Of a DNA stretch of 27,522 bases, positions 19,047 to 26,084 are shown piece after piece. This stretch comes from UBA9715 sp964553375 (GTDB lineage: Bacteria > Actinomycetota > Coriobacteriia > Coriobacteriales > Eggerthellaceae). The first letter of the stretch is position 1. Every line of letters begins with the position of its first letter. The stretch is taken from the NCBI GenBank assembly GCA_964553375.1, contig CAZKKN010000025.1, positions 1-27,522 of the forward strand, read 5' to 3'. A model generated the notes under the pieces. That model saw only the letters and a program-made list of their open reading frames with translations, did not search any database and had not been told where the DNA came from. Made by a program: the position numbers and the translations under genes.

Positions 19047-19579
19047 TGAAATCGGAGAAATCAACGAGTATCGCTGGACTGTTTCAGCTTGACGAGGCAT
19101 CGAGCATTCCCATTTGGCTGCAGCTCAAGAACCGGTTCATCTACCTGATCACAGTAGGCCATTACTTGCCGGGCGACCAGCTGCCAACGGTGCGCAGCAT
19201 GGCGGCCGACATCGAGATCAACTACAACACCGTCAGTAAAGTGTATAAGAGCCTCGAAGAAGACGGTTATATCGTGTCGCGGCATCGGCAAGGCGTTTTC
19301 GTGGGCGATGTGAGCGATAAGCCCGGAGTGAGCGCCGCGGTTACGGTTGAGATAATGACGGCGGAATACATTCAGCGCTGTCAGGAACAGGGGCTTACGC
19401 TATCGGAGATCTCCGCGAAGTTCGATGAGGGAATGATCAAGGCAAAGGCTAAGCAGAATAGGGAACAAGGAGTTGCGCATGAGTCTCAGACGCAAAGAAG
19501 AGAAGCAAATTCGAACATCATCCATTTCCCCGATGCATCCAATGACACCAACTGCCATTCAGCCGGAAGCGGAGCATAG
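19046..19579 (+). CDS. GntR-family transcriptional regulator, YtrA-like
   Basis: 177 residues. The start ATG overlaps the preceding stop (TGATG), with GGGAG as ribosome site. Residues 20-90 form the winged helix-turn-helix of the GntR family (IPIWLQLKNRFIYLITVGHY, LPTVRSMAADIEINYNTVSK, SLEEDGYIVSRHRQGVFVGD). The C-terminal part is short and helical, with no FadR, HutC or aminotransferase domain, which places it near the YtrA type. Members of that type usually repress transporter or respiratory operons and bind paired half-sites. The last 33 residues overlap the slipin gene in another frame and have an unusual polar composition. The TGTCATA pairs at 18020-18061 and 20512-20571 are its probable targets. 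The effector is unknown. Confidence 0.88.
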   Translation: MKSEKSTSIAGLFQLDEASSIPIWLQLKNRFIYLITVGHYLPGDQLPTVRSMAADIEINYNTVSKVYKSLEEDGYIVSRHRQGVFVGDVSDKPGVSAAVTVEIMTAEYIQRCQEQGLTLSEISAKFDEGMIKAKAKQNREQGVAHESQTQRREANSNIIHFPDASNDTNCHSAGSGA

Positions 19580-20474
19580 GAAAACATCCCGCAACGGAGC
19601 GGTCGTCTTCAGCATCCTCATCTTCGCTCTCGGGGTAGCGCTGACGTTGCTCATTTGGCGGCTTCTTGCGGGCGACCTTGGGCTGATTGCGTTAATCGTC
19701 GCGATCATCATCGGGTGTTTGGCTGCATCATCGATCCATATCGTTATGCAATGGGAAAAGGCTGTGGTCATGCGGCTCGGGCGTTTCAATCGAGTGGCCG
19801 GCCCAGGCATCGTGTTCACCATCCCGATCATAGAGTTCTATTCGCTTCGCGTTGATCAACGCGTGATGACGACGTTTTTCTGTGCCGAGGAAACGCTCAC
19901 GAGCGATCTGGTGCCCGTGAATGTGGACGCGGTTGTGTTCTGGATGGTGTTCTCGGCCGAGAAGGCTGCGGTTGAAGTGGAGAATTACGCTACGGCGGTT
20001 TCATGGATGGCCCAAGCGATGTTGCGCAAAGCGATCGGGCGAGCATCGCTTGAACATGTGGCTACGCGGCGTGATCAGTTGGATGCCGAACTCAAAGAGG
20101 TGCTTGAGGAGAAGTTGTCCGGATGGGGTATCGATGTGATCGATGTCGAAGTGCGCGACATCGTGGTGCCGAAGGAGCTGCAGGAGGCGATGGCGGCAGA
20201 AGCGGTTGCCTCACGTGAGCGTGGCGCGCGCATGATCCTAGCGGAGGCTGAGCGCGATATCTTCGAGATGCTGAAAGACGCATCCGATGTCTATGATGAC
20301 GATTCTGACGTGATGCGTTTGCGCACCATGCATCTTGCATATGAGAGTGTGAAGCAGTCGAGTGGAACGATCGTTATCCCCAGTGCCTTCAGCGAGGGTT
20401 TCACAGATGCGAGCGCTGCATCGGATGTTGCGAAGGTGGTCGAGAAGCTCGCGAAGATGCCGAAGCCGCAATAG
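19479..20474 (+). CDS. Slipin/stomatin-like SPFH (band 7) membrane protein
   Basis: 331 residues from ATG 19479, which has AAGGAG six bases upstream. An in-frame TTG two codons earlier is not favoured. Two membrane segments lie near residues 40-62 and 68-90, followed by the SPFH/band 7 domain (VMQWEKAVVMRLGRFNRVAG, GPGIVFTIPIIEFYSLRVDQ, TSDLVPVNVDAVVFW) and a helical region with REIV-like motif (VEVRDIVVPKELQEAMAAEA) typical of slipins. Such proteins form membrane scaffolds that organise or stabilise other membrane proteins. The first 34 codons overlap the GntR gene in a different frame. The position after an NrfD-like anchor and its regulator suggests a scaffold for that membrane redox unit. 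No NfeD partner gene is adjacent, which is unusual because bacterial slipins often pair with one. Confidence 0.9.
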   Translation: MSLRRKEEKQIRTSSISPMHPMTPTAIQPEAEHRKTSRNGAVVFSILIFALGVALTLLIWRLLAGDLGLIALIVAIIIGCLAASSIHIVMQWEKAVVMRLGRFNRVAGPGIVFTIPIIEFYSLRVDQRVMTTFFCAEETLTSDLVPVNVDAVVFWMVFSAEKAAVEVENYATAVSWMAQAMLRKAIGRASLEHVATRRDQLDAELKEVLEEKLSGWGIDVIDVEVRDIVVPKELQEAMAAEAVASRERGARMILAEAERDIFEMLKDASDVYDDDSDVMRLRTMHLAYESVKQSSGTIVIPSAFSEGFTDASAASDVAKVVEKLAKMPKPQ

Positions 20475-20511
20475 GGTCGGACTATCATTATCTTCAAAAT
20501 AGTATAAATTC

Positions 20512-20571
20512 TGTCATACTTTGTCATAGATTTTTGTTGACATATCGTTACATGTATGACAGACTATGACA
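20512..20571 (+). promoter_or_regulatory. Candidate four-half-site operator and promoter of the oxidoreductase operon
   Basis: TGTCATA at 20512 and 20522 form a direct pair (10-base period). TATGACA at 20555 and 20565 form the same pair inverted. Together they make a dyad with 17-base arms matching at 15 of 17 positions. TTGACA (20537-20542) lies at the centre and TTGTCA (20521) followed by TATCGT (20543) is another possible -35/-10 pair. The arrangement suggests binding of regulator dimers on both sides of the promoter. The region from 20475 is notably AT-rich. Confidence 0.6.
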
Positions 20572-20578
20572 AGAAGTG

Positions 20579-20592
20579 GAATCGGCCGATTC
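20579..20592. promoter_or_regulatory. 14-bp perfect palindrome in the oxidoreductase leader
   Basis: GAATCGGCCGATTC is a perfect palindrome seven bases after the last TATGACA half-site and 115 bases before the start of the catalytic subunit gene. It may be a site for a second dimeric regulator or arise by chance. Confidence 0.35.
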
Positions 20593-20706
20593 TCCATACG
20601 GGGAAAGTCTCGAAAGAGCCCTTTATCTTGGGTGCTTCATCTTATTGCAAGTGCGTTCCTTCGAGATTTTCCAAAGCATTCTTTGAACAAGAATGGAGGA
20701 GGGAAT

Positions 20707-23157
20707 ATGTCGGAACCTATCAAAGCAAAGGGTTTGACGCGCCGGACGTTCTTAAAGACGACCGCTATGGCTGGAGGAGTCGCAGCGCTGGCGGGAGGAA
20801 CCGGTTCGCTCGCGGCATTTGCCGATGCAGAGAAACCGGAATCGGATTCCGAGGAAACGATTTGTTACGGCGTTTGCCGCTCGAACTGCATGCAATCATG
20901 CAGGTATGCAGCTCATGTGGTGGATGGGAAGCTGGTAAAGCTCACGCCCGCGGATTACTCAGAGGATCTGTATCGGGGAAGCTGTCTGCGGGGCATGTCC
21001 TATATGCATAGGATCTATAATCCGAATCGTATCAAGTACCCGATGCGTCGTGTTGAGGGAACCGAACGCGGCGCTGGCCAGTGGGAGCGTATCTCCTGGG
21101 ATGAGGCTATCGCCGAGATCGCGAATAAATTCACCTCTATTATCGAAGAGTATGGCTCGAAAGCGATCGTTTTCGATTTCGGTACGGGCAATTATGGCGA
21201 GATTCAAGGTCAGACAGGCATCTTCAATCGCCTCGGTGGCATTCTCGGTGTAAGCAAGCCTGCCGGAATGAACGACCTTGCTACAGGTTATGGTATCGAT
21301 CGCGTATTGGGAACAGGTTTGATGTACTTCGCGAACGAAGCGAAGAGCGTTTTGGATTCATCGCATATCGTTGTGTGGGGATCCAATCCGGTTCATAGCA
21401 CACCCCAGAATTGGCGCTGGATGCAGCGTGCGAAAGAGCAGGGGACCGCGATCATCACCATCGATCCTGTTAAATCCGCTACGGCGCATAAATCGGATAT
21501 CTATATCCCCATCAAGCCGACGACGGATGGATATCTCGCGTTGGCGATGGCGAACTACATTTTGGAGAATGGCCTGCAAGATGATTCTTTCATTGAAGGT
21601 CGCTCCACAGCTCCGCTGCTTGTTCGCCGCGATAACGGGCTTTTGCTCCATAAAAGCGACTTCGCCGAAGTCGCTGAAGGCGAAGACGATCCGGCCTACG
21701 TTTGGGATAACGCAAAGAATGCGATTGCGCTTTATGGCGAGGCGGCAGATCCTGCGATGGAGGGCACATTCGAGGTCGATGGCATTACCGTCGACACTTC
21801 CTACACGCTTCTGAAGGATCATCTTGCAGATTACAGCATTGCTGAGGCTGTGCGTATCACGGGCGTTCCAGAAGAGAGCATTCTAAAGCTCGTTGATGTT
21901 TTCGCGAACGGCGATGCGGTCTCGGTCAACATCTCGTTTGGCATGGATCATTATCTGAACGGGTATCAAAGCTGTTGGGCGATCGCCATCCTCATGGCGC
22001 TTACCGGAAACCTCGGCAAAGACGGTGCGGGCTTCACGGGTATCTTCCTCAATACAGCACTCGCCCTCAATACCAAAGCCCTCTGGGCCGCTCCAGGGTT
22101 CAAGGGGATGGCAACGACTTTCCCGATGACGATGCTTCATGAGGTTGCGGAAACTCAGCAGCTCAATGGCAAAGACTACCCGATTAAGGCCATGGTTAGC
22201 ATCATCTCGAACTCCGTGAGCAACTGGCCATCGCAGAATAACTTCCTTACGAAGATCCTTCCGGCTTTGGATTTCTTCTTGGCTATGGATATGGAGATGA
22301 ACGACACCGCCCGCCATGCCGATATAGTGCTTCCCGTTGCTTCGTTCTACGAGCATGAGGATTTCAGGAAGGCGCACAACTTGCCTTACATCGTTCATCA
22401 GGACAAAGCGATCGACCCGCTCTATGAGGCTAAGGACGATGTTGAGATCGCGGGTCTCATCGCGCGGGCGATGGGCAAGGATGATGCTTTCCCCGAGACG
22501 AGCGATTTCTCAACCTATGCGAATCTGCTTCTTTCTTCTGAGGCGTGCAAAAAGGCGAACATCACACTGGACCGCCTGCGTGAGGAAGGATATATCGATC
22601 TTACCCTTATTCCAGGCAAGCCCGGAATCGTTGGTCGCGCCAAGTTCCCAACCGCATCCGGATTGGCGCAACTCTATACAGAGAAGCCTGCTCCGCGTGT
22701 GGTGTACGGTCAAGACTCAAAGGAGCGCTTCGCCAAAGAGCACCTGGCTTACTATCAGCCTTCTGCGGAAGTCAATGAGGAGAGTGAAGCGGCCAAGAAG
22801 TTCCCCATCGTTTTCATTCAGGAGCATTCCCGTTGGCGCACTCACTCTCAGTGGTTCAATTCGCCCATTCTCAAAGAGCTTGATCCCGAGCCCATATATA
22901 AGATCAGCCCGCAGGATGCGGCTGAGCGCGGTATCGAGTCGGGTGACACCGTTGAGGTGTTCAACGATCGCGGCCATATGGTTATCAAATGCATCATCGA
23001 CCCCAGCCTGCCAAAGGGTATGAGCCGGATGCCGAAGGGTTGGCAGCGAGAGCAGTTCATCGAAGGCGGATATCAGGAGCTGACCTATCCGATTCACGAT
23101 GAATGGGCTGTTGCGTTCAATTTCTACGACACCCGTGTCGATGTTAAGAAGAGATAG
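20707..23157 (+). CDS. Molybdopterin-dependent oxidoreductase, DMSO reductase family catalytic subunit
   Basis: 816 residues. The start is ATG 20707, with GGAGGAGGG just upstream; an in-frame ATG at 20566 would add a 47-residue leader across the operator region and is rejected. A twin-arginine signal (TRRTFLKTTAMAGG, residues 11-24) shows export in folded form. The N-terminal 4Fe-4S motif is C57, C61, C65 and C93, and an extra cysteine stands at 53. The motifs IYNPNRIKYPMRRV, SSHIVVWGSNPVHSTPQNW and the C-terminal dinucleotide-binding region (GIESGDTVEVFNDRGHM) are typical of the family. The segment that normally supplies the Ser, Cys or Asp molybdenum ligand reads GTGLMYFANEAK, with none obvious. 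The substrate is unknown. It is the first gene of an operon with ferredoxin, NrfD and TorD genes. Confidence 0.93.
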   Translation: MSEPIKAKGLTRRTFLKTTAMAGGVAALAGGTGSLAAFADAEKPESDSEETICYGVCRSNCMQSCRYAAHVVDGKLVKLTPADYSEDLYRGSCLRGMSYMHRIYNPNRIKYPMRRVEGTERGAGQWERISWDEAIAEIANKFTSIIEEYGSKAIVFDFGTGNYGEIQGQTGIFNRLGGILGVSKPAGMNDLATGYGIDRVLGTGLMYFANEAKSVLDSSHIVVWGSNPVHSTPQNWRWMQRAKEQGTAIITIDPVKSATAHKSDIYIPIKPTTDGYLALAMANYILENGLQDDSFIEGRSTAPLLVRRDNGLLLHKSDFAEVAEGEDDPAYVWDNAKNAIALYGEAADPAMEGTFEVDGITVDTSYTLLKDHLADYSIAEAVRITGVPEESILKLVDVFANGDAVSVNISFGMDHYLNGYQSCWAIAILMALTGNLGKDGAGFTGIFLNTALALNTKALWAAPGFKGMATTFPMTMLHEVAETQQLNGKDYPIKAMVSIISNSVSNWPSQNNFLTKILPALDFFLAMDMEMNDTARHADIVLPVASFYEHEDFRKAHNLPYIVHQDKAIDPLYEAKDDVEIAGLIARAMGKDDAFPETSDFSTYANLLLSSEACKKANITLDRLREEGYIDLTLIPGKPGIVGRAKFPTASGLAQLYTEKPAPRVVYGQDSKERFAKEHLAYYQPSAEVNEESEAAKKFPIVFIQEHSRWRTHSQWFNSPILKELDPEPIYKISPQDAAERGIESGDTVEVFNDRGHMVIKCIIDPSLPKGMSRMPKGWQREQFIEGGYQELTYPIHDEWAVAFNFYDTRVDVKKR

Positions 23158-23166
23158 GAGGTTGCC

Positions 23167-23787
23167 ATGAGATACGGATTCGTAATCGACCAAGATCGTT
23201 GCATTGGCTGCCATACCTGCGCTGTTGCTTGCAAGATAGAGAACAACCTTCCCGACGAAGTGTGGTGGAATAGGATCCTCACCGATGGCGGGCAAGAAAT
23301 GGATATTCCTGCGGGAGAGTTTCCCAACACGAGCATCGAGTACATCCCGGTGAATTGCCAGCATTGCGAAAACCCTGCATGCGTGAAGGTTTGCCCGGTG
23401 GGAGCTACTTACAAGGATTCGGAAACCGGCGCGGTGCGTCAGGACTACGACAAATGCATCGGATGCCGCATGTGCATGAGCGCCTGTCCCTATACGGGAG
23501 TGCGATCATTTAATTGGGATGAGCCGGCGCATGTGCTTGACATGAGGATCGGCGATTCGCAGGTCCCCGTTCACCAAAAGCATACTGTTGAGAAGTGCAC
23601 GATGTGCTGGCATAGGATCACCAAGAACGAAGAGCCGGCCTGTATAGAGGCATGCCCTGGTCGCGCGCGCTTCTGGGGTGATTTGGATGATCCGGATTCC
23701 GAAGTATCCAAGCTTGTGAAGGCTCGCTCTGCTAAGCAGCTCTTAGCGGATGAGGGCACTAACCCGTCCGTCTACTACCTGGGTTAA
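23167..23787 (+). CDS. Four-cluster ferredoxin subunit (DmsB/NrfC-like)
   Basis: 206 residues, starting 9 bases after the catalytic subunit gene with AGGAGG five bases before the ATG. All four 4Fe-4S cluster motifs are intact: CIGCHTCAVACK near residue 12, CQHCENPACVKVCP near 64, CIGCRMCMSACP near 97 and CTMCWHRI with PACIEACPGRA near 143-160. It carries electrons between the membrane anchor and the molybdopterin subunit. It has no signal of its own and would be exported together with the Tat-bearing catalytic subunit, as in DmsAB-type complexes. Length is normal for the family. It makes a useful contrast with the cysteine-poor ferredoxin-like protein at the start of the window. Confidence 0.96.
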   Translation: MRYGFVIDQDRCIGCHTCAVACKIENNLPDEVWWNRILTDGGQEMDIPAGEFPNTSIEYIPVNCQHCENPACVKVCPVGATYKDSETGAVRQDYDKCIGCRMCMSACPYTGVRSFNWDEPAHVLDMRIGDSQVPVHQKHTVEKCTMCWHRITKNEEPACIEACPGRARFWGDLDDPDSEVSKLVKARSAKQLLADEGTNPSVYYLG

Positions 23788-23813
23788 GCGACTTTAGTCT
23801 GAAGGAGGAAATC

Positions 23814-25070
23814 ATGACTGATACATCTTCTGCGGCTACTGCCGCTTCGATCAGCGTATCTGAAAACAAAGAGAAGCAGGAACGGAAGCAATCGAAGGCT
23901 CTTTTTCAGAGCAAGGGCCTCAACATCGCCATCATCGTTTGCGGTGTGCTGACATTGGCGGGCATTGTGCTTTGGGCGATGCAGCTTACGGGCGGAATGA
24001 TCCAAACCGGTATGCGCAATCTTGATTCGTGGGGCTTGTACATCACGTTCTTCATGTTCTTCGTAGGGCTGAGCGCAGGTGGTTTGATCATCTCCTCTGT
24101 GCCGAAGGCGTTCGGGATCAAAGGCTTCGGAGGCATCTCGAAGGTTGCCATCATGAGCTCGATCGCTTGCACGGTTGCGGCTATCGGATTCATCGTGGTA
24201 GACCTCGGTCAACCTTTGCGCATCTGGGAGCTTTTCGCTTTCTCCAACTTGGGATCGCCTTTGATGTGGGACGTCATCGTGCTCTGCACATATTTGATAC
24301 TATCTTGCATATATCTTTGGGCGCAGATCTCTAACGAGCACGGCAAAGTATCCGACAAGGCGCTTCGCGTGCTTTCCGTGGTCGCCCTTATCTGCGCGGT
24401 CATGGTGCATAGCGTAACTGCATGGATCTTCGGGCTGCAACAAGGTCGCGAGATGTGGTATACGGCCCTTCTCGGTCCATGGTTCGTATCTTCGGCGCTG
24501 GTGTGCGGCACCGCCCTTGTGATCTGCGTGGTCATGGCGCTCCGCAAGATCGGTTATCTTGAGCTCGACCAGGCGTATCTGGTGAAGCTCGCAAAGCTGC
24601 TCGGTGCTTTTGTGTGCGTCGATCTGTACTTCTTCGCTTGCGATTTGCTAACTGCGGGTTTCCCGGCGGCAAGCGGAGCTGATATTGTTTGGATGCTTGC
24701 GGCCGGACCCCTCGCTCCCTTCTTCTGGATCGAGATAGTAGGCTGTGCGGTGTGCGCTGCGATCTGCTTCACGCCCTCTCTTCGCACGAATCCGCTTCTT
24801 GTCGTTGCAAGCGTGCTTGCTATCATCGGGATCCTTTGCAAGCGTATCCAGCTTCTCGTGGGTGGATTCCAGCTTCCCAACCTTGAGTATGCCGGTGCTA
24901 TGACGCCCATGACGATTACGAATTGGCAAGAAGGTTGGGCCAGCGCTTACTCAGGACTCGTGTATTGGCCTACGCCACTGGAGTTCGGTGTGATGATCGG
25001 TGTCATTGCGCTTGCTGGTCTCATCTTCTTGCTCGGCGTTAAGCATTTGGCTCTTCGCCCGAAGGAGTAG
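23814..25070 (+). CDS. NrfD/PsrC-like membrane anchor of the oxidoreductase
   Basis: 418 residues, starting 26 bases after the ferredoxin gene with GGAGG upstream of the ATG. After a polar N-terminal region of about 37 residues come nine to ten membrane helices. Family signatures are present: SWGLYITFFMFFVGLSAGGL in the second helix and IVVDLGQPLRIWEL after the next. The helix pattern fits PsrC/NrfD proteins that oxidise menaquinol and pass electrons to the ferredoxin subunit. Together with the two preceding genes it forms a standard catalytic-ferredoxin-anchor complex at the membrane. A second, shorter NrfD-like protein is encoded at 18090 under the same kind of operator. Confidence 0.93.
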   Translation: MTDTSSAATAASISVSENKEKQERKQSKALFQSKGLNIAIIVCGVLTLAGIVLWAMQLTGGMIQTGMRNLDSWGLYITFFMFFVGLSAGGLIISSVPKAFGIKGFGGISKVAIMSSIACTVAAIGFIVVDLGQPLRIWELFAFSNLGSPLMWDVIVLCTYLILSCIYLWAQISNEHGKVSDKALRVLSVVALICAVMVHSVTAWIFGLQQGREMWYTALLGPWFVSSALVCGTALVICVVMALRKIGYLELDQAYLVKLAKLLGAFVCVDLYFFACDLLTAGFPAASGADIVWMLAAGPLAPFFWIEIVGCAVCAAICFTPSLRTNPLLVVASVLAIIGILCKRIQLLVGGFQLPNLEYAGAMTPMTITNWQEGWASAYSGLVYWPTPLEFGVMIGVIALAGLIFLLGVKHLALRPKE

Positions 25071-25104
25071 GACCCCTCGGTCTGCAAAACCGTCTCCCTC
25101 TGCA

Positions 25105-25143
25105 CCCCCGGCTGCTCATTCCCTCTCCCCCTGCAGCCGGGGG
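25105..25143 (+). terminator. GC-rich hairpin between the anchor and chaperone genes
   Basis: Perfect 10-bp arms CCCCCGGCTG (25105-25114) and CAGCCGGGGG (25134-25143) with a 19-base pyrimidine-rich loop. Only a weak CTCTTAT tail follows. It may partly terminate transcription so that the chaperone is made in smaller amounts than the complex. Confidence 0.5.
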
Positions 25144-25268
25144 CTCTTATACAGCTTCTGCGGTAAGATGCATCCCAAAAGCAGAATCGGAATTCAACAT
25201 CATCTTCAGATCCGCCGTTGAACCGCATATCGAGTCGTATTCTTATACTCAGGAGAAAGGCGATCACA

Positions 25269-25991
25269 ATGCACGATGGAATGAGCGCTGAAACATGGCA
25301 GGCGCGAGCCGCGTTGTTCGAGCTGATGGCGCTGAGCTTTCGATATCCCGATATCATGCTTGCCGAGGTGGTTGCGAATGGTGAGTGGGCCGATGCCGCC
25401 AATGAGATCGCCGCTCTTGTTGGGGTTGACTGGACGGCGGGGGAGGTTGTTGGCGATTCGGGCGCTGTTGAGGATGCAGACCGGCTGTTGCATGCGCTTC
25501 GCGGTGAGGCGACGCGGTTATTCATCGGAGCGCCTGATCCAGTCGTTTCCCCTTATGAGGGGGTATGGCGCGCAATGGATGATGGCGCAGACGCCTTGTT
25601 GTTCGTGAACCCGCATTCGATGGAGGTGGAACGCTTCTGCAAGGCATGCGGTTTGGGGCGCCCTGAGGGAACCAATGAGCCGCTTGATTATGTTGCCACC
25701 GAACTTGAGTTGCTGGAGTACTTGGCTTCTCGTGCGGCCATAGATGCGGCAGGCTGTTCCGATGCCAGTGCCTCCGCGAAAAGCGGGGCAGCCGATGGCT
25801 TTGCAAGCGTGATGGTTGAATCGGCTGACCTTCCGGGAGACTCTGCTGAGGCTGCGTTCGACCGGTTCATGACAACGCATATTCAGCAATGGATGCCTCG
25901 TTTCGCTGAGAAGGTGCAGGAGGAATCGAAGCATGCGTTCTTCAATGAAGCCGCTCGCTTGATGGAGCAGACGTTGAAGATGCTGGTTTAG
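25269..25991 (+). CDS. TorD/DmsD-family molybdoenzyme chaperone
   Basis: 240 residues, almost wholly helical, from ATG 25269 with AAAGG eight bases upstream; an in-frame ATG at 25218 has no ribosome site. Family marks include ALFELMALSFRYPD at the start, VSPYEGVW in the middle and LDYVATELELLEYLA, the conserved segment of TorD proteins. These cytoplasmic chaperones bind the twin-arginine signal of their partner and hold back export until the cofactor is inserted. It is the last gene of the oxidoreductase operon, about 200 bases after the anchor gene, and its client is very likely the catalytic subunit encoded at 20707. An Ala/Ser-rich insertion (residues about 165-195) separates two helices. 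Confidence 0.88.
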   Translation: MHDGMSAETWQARAALFELMALSFRYPDIMLAEVVANGEWADAANEIAALVGVDWTAGEVVGDSGAVEDADRLLHALRGEATRLFIGAPDPVVSPYEGVWRAMDDGADALLFVNPHSMEVERFCKACGLGRPEGTNEPLDYVATELELLEYLASRAAIDAAGCSDASASAKSGAADGFASVMVESADLPGDSAEAAFDRFMTTHIQQWMPRFAEKVQEESKHAFFNEAARLMEQTLKMLV

Positions 25992-26021
25992 CTCCTGGTT
26001 GAGGGTCTTTCCGTAATAGAG

Positions 26022-26051
26022 AAGGGGCTGCAATGGAAATTGCAGCCCCTT
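26022..26051. terminator. Bidirectional hairpin between convergent genes
   Basis: Perfect 13-bp arms AAGGGGCTGCAAT (26022-26034) and ATTGCAGCCCCTT (26039-26051) closed by a GGAA (GNRA-type) tetraloop. It lies between the convergent chaperone and symporter genes. No proper T-tract follows on either strand, so it may act as a 3'-end stabiliser as well as a terminator. Confidence 0.7.
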
Positions 26052-26084
26052 GAAACGCGTGTTTGCGCTAAATCCGCGAGTGTG

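Noticed and set aside
20566..20706. An N-terminal extension of the molybdopterin subunit from ATG 20566
   Set aside because: The twin-arginine signal would be displaced 47 residues from the N-terminus, and the ATG at 20707 has an ideal ribosome site.
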